A DNA stretch of 5,134 nt from Bacillota bacterium (lineage in GTDB: Bacteria; Bacillota; Clostridia; Oscillospirales; Acutalibacteraceae): positions 1 to 5,134 of the forward strand of contig WQTL01000308.1 of the NCBI GenBank assembly GCA_009786275.1, in the 5' to 3' direction. This document shows, in pieces, positions 1 to 3,589 of the stretch (positions are counted from its first letter, which is position 1; every line of letters starts with the position of its first letter). The notes under the pieces were generated by a model. It made no database searches. It was not told the DNA's origin and saw only the letters and a program-made list of their open reading frames with translations. A program made the translations under genes and the position numbers.

Positions 1-1
1 A

Positions 2-451
2 AGCACCTTTGCCGTTAGCTATAATACTGAGGACGATTGCGGCCAGGCTCCGGCGTACAGTGAGGAACGCTGGAATTATGCGTTCTGGCGGCAGGACGAA
101 ACAGAGATTATTGCTGCGGATGATAACGATGAGGGCATGAAAACCCTGTTTCAGTGGTATAAGGAAAACGGGGTCGAGAATATCGGGTTTGAAGATTACG
201 ACAACGAATACGACAAGGACATGAATTACATCGGCAAAGGCCCGGTTGGCTACTATGAGTTGTTGACCGCTGTGTCCAAAGTAGCCAGAAGGATGCAGAC
301 GGAAGGCTTTATCGCGGGTAAATTCGGCAGCATTCCAATCATCGTGCATGAGTTGGAGTATTACGGGCTAATCGAAGAAGCAACCGCACACGCAAATCCA
401 AATGGCGAAGCGGATTTGTTCTTGGAAGCGGTGAAAAGAGGCTTTGAATGA
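2..451 (+). CDS. C-terminal part of a hypothetical protein, possibly DUF4303-like (5' end outside window)
   Basis: The reading frame is open from the left edge to a TGA at 449-451, so the gene starts upstream and an ATG at 137 is probably internal. About 149 residues are visible. The protein is acidic and rich in aromatic residues, with no signal peptide or membrane segment in the visible part. The opening stretch (FAVSYNTEDD, then an ERWNYAFWRQDE segment) and the later basic/aromatic stretch (VARRMQTEGFIAGKFG), followed by IPIIVHELEYY and an ANPNG segment near the end, resemble DUF4303-type small cytoplasmic proteins of unknown function. This match is from memory of the family's look and is weak. 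Some such families sit near toxin-immunity or defence genes, but nothing here shows that role. A hairpin with a T run follows the stop, so it is probably the last gene of its transcript. Its base composition is visibly lower in GC than the genes to the right. Confidence 0.75.
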   Translation, partial: STFAVSYNTEDDCGQAPAYSEERWNYAFWRQDETEIIAADDNDEGMKTLFQWYKENGVENIGFEDYDNEYDKDMNYIGKGPVGYYELLTAVSKVARRMQTEGFIAGKFGSIPIIVHELEYYGLIEEATAHANPNGEADLFLEAVKRGFE

Positions 452-495
452 AACTGATTATTGGGATTGCTCTAATATGAAGTTGGACTATGCAT

Positions 496-523
496 AGGAG
501 CAATTCTACTGTGGCTCCTTTTT
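496..523 (+). terminator. Probable intrinsic terminator after the left-edge gene
   Basis: AGGAGC (496-501) pairs with GCTCCT (514-519) across a 12-nt loop, and the run TTTTT (519-523) follows directly. The stem is only 6 bp and the loop is large, so strength is uncertain, but it lies where a terminator is expected, 45 nt after the stop codon and upstream of a new promoter. Confidence 0.55.
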
Positions 524-541
524 GAAATAATACCAATATAT

Positions 542-573
542 TTGTTGCTATTTCGACAAAGTTGTGATAAAAT
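542..573 (+). promoter_or_regulatory. Predicted promoter of the HTH gene with overlapping inverted repeats
   Basis: A -35-like TTGTTG (542-547) is followed 18 nt later by GATAAA (566-571), preceded by an extended -10 TG at 563-564. The predicted transcription start is near 578, about 29 nt upstream of the start codon. The same stretch carries several dyads: TTTGTTGC (541-548) with GCAACAAA (578-585), a perfect 8-bp inverted repeat that brackets the promoter; TTTGTTG (541-547) with CGACAAA (554-560), 6 of 7 matching; and ACAA (556-559) with TTGT (562-565). ACAA/TTGT half-sites are typical of XRE/phage-type repressor operators, so autoregulation by the downstream HTH protein is a reasonable inference. 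Confidence 0.5.
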
Positions 574-590
574 AGGTGCAACAAACAAAT

Positions 591-603
591 GGAGGTGCCA
601 CCT
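591..603 (+). promoter_or_regulatory. Ribosome binding site that decides the HTH gene start, embedded in a palindrome
   Basis: GGAGGTG (591-597) lies 9 nt before the ATG at 607, so 607 and not the ATG at 589 is the likely start; the latter would overlap the Shine-Dalgarno sequence itself. The site lies inside the perfect odd palindrome AGGTG-C-CACCT (593-603). This could be a protein-binding dyad, or a weak 4-bp hairpin that partly masks the site. Confidence 0.7.
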
Positions 604-606
604 AAA

Positions 607-1254
607 ATGCTAACAACTCCCCAAATCAAGAGCCTCAAGCAGGTCAACATTTCCGTTGATGCCGAAAAGACCAAAGAACGCGTTGTGCAAGTCTGGAAAT
701 CAGCCAAGAACGCGGTCAAGAATGACGTGGTGGCCCTCGCGGGCTGCGCGAAGAATACTGTGTATCGTGTTTTCGATACCGGGAGCCTCAGCATCAAGCT
801 GGCCATCGCCATCGGGCAAGTGCTGGATGTCAACCCCTACTATTTGACCGGCGAAGCGGACGAGCAGGGCAATTTCTCTGAGGCCCTATTGCTTCAGATT
901 TTGGAGCAGCACGGCTACAAGAAGCTCCTCGCAGAGCTCGCGCCGCCTGCGGAGGAAGCCCCGAAGCCCAAGCGCAAGTATACCCGCAAGCCGAAGGCCG
1001 AACCCGCCCCGGTGCCGGAAGCGGAAGAAGAAGCAGCCCCTGAACCAGAACCTGAGCCCGAGCCAGAAATCGCAGCGGAGCCGGAACCCGGAGTTGTGCT
1101 TGAGCGCGCGGTTGCACCCACACCCACCCCTGACATTGACATCCCAGAGGAGGACTTGCAGGCGCTGTTGCACTCGCTGGTCATTCTCGACCGCGCGGGC
1201 ATCGCGGGCGCGCAGGAAAAGCTGGCGGCGGTGAAGGGGATATTGGTTTCATAA
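607..1254 (+). CDS. Helix-turn-helix protein with Pro/Glu-rich tail, putative regulator
   Basis: The 215-residue cytoplasmic protein is probably a DNA-binding regulator. Residues about 38-82 read as a lambda-repressor-like HTH: a first helix VVALAGCA, a recognition segment KNTVYRVFDTG, a helix LSIKLAIAIGQVLDV, then NPYYLTGE, a typical XRE-domain ending. A helical stretch follows (91-111), then a basic patch KPKRKYTRKPK (120-130) and a low-complexity Pro/Glu/Ala tract (132-162) that is probably a disordered linker. A C-terminal amphipathic segment (180-212) may be a second small domain. The start at 607 is chosen for its GGAGGTG site; the upstream ATG at 589 overlaps that site. The next gene, in the same direction and 46 nt away, encodes a HipA-like protein, so this could be the HipB-like partner, although it is longer than usual HipB proteins. 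The upstream dyads suggest autorepression. The family is not recognised precisely. Confidence 0.8.
   Translation: MLTTPQIKSLKQVNISVDAEKTKERVVQVWKSAKNAVKNDVVALAGCAKNTVYRVFDTGSLSIKLAIAIGQVLDVNPYYLTGEADEQGNFSEALLLQILEQHGYKKLLAELAPPAEEAPKPKRKYTRKPKAEPAPVPEAEEEAAPEPEPEPEPEIAAEPEPGVVLERAVAPTPTPDIDIPEEDLQALLHSLVILDRAGIAGAQEKLAAVKGILVS
1012..1092 (+). repeat. Low-complexity Pro/Glu-coding tract within the HTH gene
   Basis: This stretch encodes alternating Glu-Pro dipeptides interrupted by Ala/Glu runs. Codons for Pro and Glu vary within it, so it is a protein-level repeat and not a simple recent DNA slippage array. It marks a probable disordered linker between the DNA-binding half and the C-terminal helix. 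Confidence 0.6.
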
Positions 1255-1265
1255 GCAAATAACAT

Positions 1266-1300
1266 CGGCCCCGGTGCGTCCGGGGCCGCAGAGGTTTTTT
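1266..1300 (+). terminator. GC-rich hairpin plus T6 between HTH and HipA-like genes (terminator or attenuator)
   Basis: CGGCCCCGG (1266-1274) and CCGGGGCCG (1280-1288) form a perfect 9-bp stem with a 5-nt loop. T6 lies at 1295-1300. Six bases (CAGAGG) separate stem and T run, and these contain the ribosome binding site of the next gene, whose ATG follows the T run directly. The spacing is wider than in a standard intrinsic terminator. The structure could reduce read-through into the downstream gene or shape the stability of a shared mRNA. Confidence 0.5.
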
Positions 1301-2047
1301 ATGGCTGAAGAATTACTGGAATCCCGCCGATTTGATTTTGTGCCGTTTCCGCACCCGCACCACGCCGGTGGGACAGGCGACAGCGGCATGCTCCAGCTTG
1401 CCACGCTGAAGTCCTGCCCCGACATCCAGTATATTGTAAAATGCGGATTCCCGGAGCTTGGTTGCAACGAGTATATGTATCACAAGGTGGCGTCGGCGCT
1501 CGGCCTGTACACGCAGGAGGTCAGGCTGTTCAAAAACAAGGCGTATCAACACGCGGCGGCAATCCGCTATGAGCCGAAGGCCAGGCCATACAATCACGGC
1601 GAAGCCAGCGCCGAAAACCGAAATGCGTTTTACAATTTCCAGTCCCTATATGTCATATTAAACGAATGTGACAGCGACGAGTATTTTCTGGATGAAAACG
1701 ACAGGCTGTTCAAGTTAGACAACGCTGCCTCGTTCAGGCTCGACACAACTGACGCGATGGTGGTAAACGCGACGGGCGGCTTCGGAATGGGCAATGGGGT
1801 GTATAACACAGGAGCCGAGAGCTATGAATTCTCGCGGGCGTTTCTTGTGGAGAAACACGGCCAGGAGGCGAACGAACCGTTTCTTGAGACATTCCGGCGG
1901 TTTGCGAAGCTGGACCTGGATGATTTTCTTGATGACCTCGAGGTCCTGGAGCATAATTATTCCCTGCATATCGCCCGGTATTTTTATGGGTTCCTTGATC
2001 AGAGGATTAAGGCTTGCGGGGAGTATGTGGAGCAATTGGATGCCTAG
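1301..2047 (+). CDS. Compact HipA/CtkA-like kinase-fold protein with unusual catalytic loop
   Basis: The 248-residue protein resembles the N-lobe of HipA-family Ser/Thr kinases. A Gly-rich segment HAGGTGDSGM (21-30) precedes a strand ending in the candidate ATP-binding lysine (YIVK, K47). Then comes GCNEYMYHKVASALGL (54-69), which matches the conserved NE...LA..LGL helix of HipA, and TQEVRLF. Further on, LFKLDNAASF (136-145) looks like the metal-binding Asp segment (D140). The canonical HipA catalytic loop (DxHxxN) is not visible; NECDSDEYF (121-129) is at that place. It may therefore be a divergent or inactive kinase. It is shorter than classical HipA (about 440 residues). The ATG at 1301 has GAGG 6 nt upstream; a GTG at 1274 lies inside the hairpin and is unlikely. 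It follows an HTH gene, as hipA follows hipB, and ends just before a strong terminator. The family assignment is inferred from sequence patterns only. Confidence 0.6.
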   Translation: MAEELLESRRFDFVPFPHPHHAGGTGDSGMLQLATLKSCPDIQYIVKCGFPELGCNEYMYHKVASALGLYTQEVRLFKNKAYQHAAAIRYEPKARPYNHGEASAENRNAFYNFQSLYVILNECDSDEYFLDENDRLFKLDNAASFRLDTTDAMVVNATGGFGMGNGVYNTGAESYEFSRAFLVEKHGQEANEPFLETFRRFAKLDLDDFLDDLEVLEHNYSLHIARYFYGFLDQRIKACGEYVEQLDA

Positions 2048-2061
2048 CAGCGCGCAGCAGT

Positions 2062-2091
2062 CCCGTCGCCTTAAGTGCGGCGGGATTTTTT
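2062..2091 (+). terminator. Intrinsic terminator of the HTH/HipA-like unit, overlapping the end of the SLOG gene
   Basis: CCCGTCGC (2062-2069) pairs with GCGGCGGG (2077-2084), 8 bp with one G-T wobble and a 7-nt loop, followed by ATTTTTT (2085-2091). It starts 15 nt after the stop codon of the HipA-like gene. The stop codon and last codons of the convergent SLOG gene lie inside it. No T run follows the hairpin on the minus strand, so it should stop only plus-strand transcription. Confidence 0.85.
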
Positions 2092-2622
2092 CTGTTTTGT
2101 ACAGAGATTGTAGATGGGCAAAGCGTTTTCCTTTGCCCGTTCAACGGTGTATTCCGTCCCGCCGCTGCCGCCGTCCCAATAGCAAATGAGTTCGGAGGCG
2201 TGGTCAACCAGAGCGCGGTTGCGCTCATAATAAATGCCGGGTCGGTAGTGCCCGGCTATTTTTATGCCCGTGTCGTGCTGGCAGAACACCTCACGCGCCC
2301 GGCCAATCCAGTCGGGCGTCCAGCAGTCCTCCCGGCTGAAGAACCCCGCATGATACGGCGCGACACTGATCAGCCGGACTTGGGGGCACTGCCTCTTCAG
2401 CCAGAGCACCTGCTCCGCACAGATAATGTCCCAACCCGCCATGCAGCCGTGCAGCATGGTCGTTTTACCCCGGCCAACAGCGGCGATGAGCGCCTGCCGC
2501 AGGGCGGCGGTCAGCGGCTGCATATCCGGCGCTTCGGCCTCGCCCTTGCCCGGCAGGCGGTCGGGGCGGTGGCCTGAAAAGCAGATTGCACGGGCGGGAT
2601 CGACCTCTCGCAGTAGTTCCAT
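2071..2622 (-). CDS. SLOG-family protein (DUF1273/YpsA-like)
   Basis: The 183-residue soluble protein shows the pattern of the DUF1273/YpsA branch of the SLOG superfamily, a Rossmann-like fold proposed to bind nucleotide-derived ligands. Visible landmarks in order are CFSGHRPDRLP (14-24), the Gly-containing turn HGCMAGWDIICAEQV (58-72), the strand LISVAPY (84-90), YYERNRALVDHASELICYWDG (131-151) and GGSGGTEYTVERAK (151-164). Length is typical for the family. No transmembrane or effector domain is fused, so it is a stand-alone sensor- or enzyme-like protein whose reaction is unknown. The ATG at 2622 has AAGG 6 nt upstream on the minus strand. It is transcribed divergently from an XRE regulator gene, with a good promoter between them (TTGATT-N17-TATACT). 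Relatives are frequent in Firmicute genomes and mobile elements; YpsA of Bacillus subtilis is linked to cell division and oxidative stress. A role here is not shown. Confidence 0.88.
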   Translation of the reverse strand: MELLREVDPARAICFSGHRPDRLPGKGEAEAPDMQPLTAALRQALIAAVGRGKTTMLHGCMAGWDIICAEQVLWLKRQCPQVRLISVAPYHAGFFSREDCWTPDWIGRAREVFCQHDTGIKIAGHYRPGIYYERNRALVDHASELICYWDGGSGGTEYTVERAKENALPIYNLCTKQKKSRRT

Positions 2623-2655
2623 TTCACACCTTTTAGTAGCTAATTTTGCGCGAAT

Positions 2656-2670
2656 GATATTTATAGTATA
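2656..2670 (+). repeat. Direct repeat copy 1, putative operator over the SLOG -10
   Basis: GATATTTATAGTATA differs by one base from the copy at 2716-2730, and the two copies start exactly 60 bp apart. This copy covers the minus-strand -10 hexamer. Binding here would block SLOG transcription. Confidence 0.6.
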
Positions 2671-2693
2671 GCGTGAAATGAAATCAAAATCAA
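2665..2693 (-). promoter_or_regulatory. Predicted promoter of the SLOG gene
   Basis: Read on the minus strand, TTGATT (2693-2688) is followed after exactly 17 nt by TATACT (2670-2665). Both hexamers are close to consensus. The predicted start near 2658 leaves a leader of about 35 nt with the AAGG site before the ATG at 2622. The -10 lies inside one copy of a 15-bp repeat, a likely operator. Confidence 0.7.
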
Positions 2694-2715
2694 TAGCCTA
2701 TTCCAAAAGCAAAAA

Positions 2716-2730
2716 GATATTTGTAGTATA
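2716..2730 (+). repeat. Direct repeat copy 2, putative operator upstream of the XRE gene
   Basis: GATATTTGTAGTATA is the second copy, 14 of 15 bases identical to 2656-2670. It ends 17 nt before the XRE start codon and overlaps the AT-rich stretch where that gene's promoter must lie. No well-scoring -35/-10 pair could be fixed for the XRE gene; TTCCAA (2701-2706) with TAGTAT (2724-2729) is a weak candidate that would place the start too close to the ribosome binding site. Confidence 0.6.
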
Positions 2731-2734
2731 TATA

Positions 2735-2740
2735 GGGAGG
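2735..2740 (+). promoter_or_regulatory. Ribosome binding site that decides the XRE gene start
   Basis: GGGAGG (2735-2740) is 7 nt before the ATG at 2748 and only 1 nt before the in-frame ATG at 2742. The 2748 codon is therefore the likely start. Confidence 0.8.
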
Positions 2741-2747
2741 GATGATA

Positions 2748-3083
2748 ATGTCCGAGATTACACAAATTATTGGCGAGCGCATTCGCATGTACCGCACCCG
2801 GAAGAACCTCAGCCAAGACGCGTTGGGCGAAATGGCTGGACTTCATGGTGCCTACATAGGCCAGTTGGAGCGCGGCGAGAAGAACGCCACGCTGGAGAGC
2901 ATCGAAAAGGTCGCCAAAGCGCTCGACCTGCCCTTCGAGGTCCTCTTCGAAAACATCGTCGGCGGGGGAATGCAGAACGAAATCCCGAAGCGGTGCTATG
3001 ACCTGCTCACGCCGCTCTCGGTGAAAGAGCAGCGGGCCATTCTGGATTTGATTGAAAAGGCGATGGCCTACAAAAACGCGTGA
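2748..3083 (+). CDS. XRE-family transcriptional regulator, similar in style to restriction-modification controller proteins
   Basis: The 111-residue protein has an HTH_3/XRE domain at about residues 8-68: IGERIRMYRTRKNLSQ, then DALGEMAGLHGAYIGQLERGEKN with the recognition helix around GLHGAYIGQLERG, then TLESIEKVAKALDLPFEVLF. The YIG-x-x-ERG-x-x-N-x-T/S-L string is the pattern often seen in SinR-like regulators and in controller (C) proteins of restriction-modification systems. After residue 71 comes a short tail, VGGGMQNEIPKR, and a helix, LSVKEQRAILDLIEKAMAY, possibly for dimerisation or ligand-dependent contacts. It is divergent from the SLOG gene, 125 bp away, with repeated sites in the gap that it may bind. 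It ends in a region with hairpins but no classic terminator directly after the stop. The fold assignment is firm. Its target, and any link to the SLOG gene or to the nuclease beyond the tRNAs, are inference. Confidence 0.92.
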   Translation: MSEITQIIGERIRMYRTRKNLSQDALGEMAGLHGAYIGQLERGEKNATLESIEKVAKALDLPFEVLFENIVGGGMQNEIPKRCYDLLTPLSVKEQRAILDLIEKAMAYKNA

Positions 3084-3108
3084 GGCCTTAAGCCAGGCCG
3101 CTGAAATT

Positions 3109-3143
3109 CATTACTGAACGACTGGCCCATTACTGAACGACTG
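3109..3143 (+). repeat. Two tandem copies of a 16-bp repeat with 19-bp period
   Basis: CATTACTGAACGACTG occurs at 3109-3124 and again, identical, at 3128-3143, with 3 bases between. The following bases also agree (GCC against ACC). It lies between the XRE stop and the tRNA terminators, in the non-coding block 3084-3296. Period and position fit a protein-binding site or a recent small duplication; no third copy is present. Confidence 0.75.
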
Positions 3144-3165
3144 ACCTCCAGCGCCCCCGAAAACG

Positions 3166-3223
3166 AAAAAAAGGGGCCGGGCAGAGCCGAAATGCGCATG
3201 GCAAATCGGCCCCGCCCGGCCCC
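3166..3223 (-). terminator. Strong terminator for the tRNA-Ser transcript
   Basis: On the minus strand the arm GGGGCCGGGC (3223-3214) pairs over 10 bp with GCCCGGCCCC (3182-3173). An inner pairing of GCCGA with TCGGC (3206-3210 with 3186-3190) and a palindrome ATGCGCAT (3191-3198) lie within the loop. T7 (3172-3166) follows the outer arm directly. This is a good intrinsic terminator for minus-strand transcription coming from the tRNAs. Confidence 0.75.
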
Positions 3224-3230
3224 TGAAATG

Positions 3231-3261
3231 CAAGAAAAGCCCGTGTTTTGGGCTTTTCTTG
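3231..3261. terminator. Hairpin, possible bidirectional terminator between XRE gene and tRNA genes
   Basis: CAAGAAAAGCCC (3231-3242) and GGGCTTTTCTTG (3250-3261) form a perfect 12-bp stem with a 7-nt loop. The 3' arm holds a T-rich run on both strands, so it may end both the plus-strand XRE transcript and the minus-strand tRNA transcript. Confidence 0.65.
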
Positions 3262-3267
3262 TGCTTT

Positions 3268-3294
3268 GACGTTGTATCCAAACCAACGTCTTTT
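3268..3294 (+). terminator. Third hairpin, between tRNA 3' end and main terminators
   Basis: GACGTTG (3268-3274) and CAACGTC (3284-3290) form a 7-bp perfect inverted repeat with a 9-nt loop, followed on the plus strand by TTTT (3291-3294). On the minus strand it lies 6 nt after the encoded CCA of tRNA-Ser(GCT) and could serve in 3' processing. Terminator strength is doubtful. Confidence 0.35.
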
Positions 3295-3296
3295 CA

Positions 3297-3387
3297 TGGC
3301 GGAGAAGGAGGGACTCGAACCCTCGCGCCGGTCACCCGACCTACGCCCTTAGCAGGGGCGCCTCGTCACCAACTTGAGTACTTCTCC
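3297..3387 (-). tRNA. tRNA-Ser (anticodon GCT)
   Basis: On the minus strand, GGAGAAG (3387-3381) pairs with CTTCTCC (3307-3301). The anticodon stem CGCCC/GGGCG encloses the loop CTGCTAA, giving anticodon GCT, which reads AGC and AGU. A long variable arm, typical of serine tRNAs, precedes the T arm GAGGG-TTCGAGT-CCCTC. The discriminator base is G, as expected for serine, and CCA is encoded (3299-3297). It is the second gene of a two-tRNA transcript, 34 nt after tRNA-Ser(CGA). Confidence 0.97.
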
Positions 3388-3421
3388 GTTTGACGTTCGC
3401 TATTCGGTTGAGGGGGAGGGT

Positions 3422-3509
3422 TGGCGGAGAGTCAGGGATTCGAACCCTGGAGGCCTTTCGGCCTACAGCATTTCGAGTGCTGCACCTTCGACCACTCGGA
3501 CAACTCTCC
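3422..3509 (-). tRNA. tRNA-Ser (anticodon CGA)
   Basis: On the minus strand, GGAGAGT (3509-3503) pairs with ACTCTCC (3432-3426). The anticodon stem CAGCA/TGCTG encloses CTCGAAA, giving anticodon CGA for UCG codons. The variable arm is a GGCC-GAAA-GGCC hairpin, then the T arm CAGGG-TTCGAAT-CCCTG, discriminator G and encoded CCA (3424-3422). The presence of a UCG-specific tRNA fits a GC-rich genome. Confidence 0.97.
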
Positions 3510-3554
3510 GGACCAATGCGTCCCGCGGCGGGCTTGTCTTTAGCTCGCAACGGT

Positions 3555-3583
3555 ATTATACAGCAACGCGGGGCGCTTGTCAA
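3555..3583 (-). promoter_or_regulatory. Perfect-consensus promoter of the tRNA-Ser pair
   Basis: On the minus strand TTGACA (3583-3578), a 17-nt spacer and TATAAT (3560-3555) match the sigma-70/sigma-A consensus at every position. The predicted start is near 3548, about 39 nt upstream of the 5' end of tRNA-Ser(CGA). The -35 begins 6 nt after the stop codon of the nuclease gene, so the promoter separates the two units. Confidence 0.92.
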
Positions 3584-3589
3584 GCCTTT

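Larger units (their letters stand above)
3084..3296. other. Non-coding block between XRE gene and tRNA-Ser genes
   Basis: No convincing gene is seen. It begins with a weak 5-bp hairpin, GGCCT/AGGCC (3084-3099, no T run), followed by the 19-bp-period repeat, then a poly-A stretch and three inverted repeats listed separately. It is the shared 3' region of two convergent transcripts, XRE from the left and the tRNA pair from the right. Confidence 0.7.

Noticed and set aside
448..480. Ten-codon ORF MKLIIGIALI overlapping the stop of the left-edge gene
   Set aside because: It is very short with no ribosome binding site of note and is followed directly by a terminator. Probably fortuitous.
589..606. 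ATG at 589 as start of the HTH gene
   Set aside because: It overlaps the GGAGGTG ribosome binding site that serves the ATG at 607 and has no good site of its own.
1177..1221. The C-terminal GIAGAQEKLAA of the HTH protein resembles the SIAGAQEK loop of HipA
   Set aside because: It lies at the very end of the protein in a stretch that reads as a helix, with no kinase strands after it. A chance likeness is more probable than a fusion or split kinase.
2014..2577. Long plus-strand frame of 187 codons opposite the SLOG gene
   Set aside because: It is the antisense shadow of a clear SLOG-family gene, begins inside the HipA-like gene, runs through the terminator, and its translation shows no recognisable family pattern.
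3084..3387. tRNA-Ser(GCT) 3' end as attachment site of an integrated element
   Set aside because: No second copy of the tRNA 3' end and no integrase gene is seen in the window, so integration here cannot be supported.
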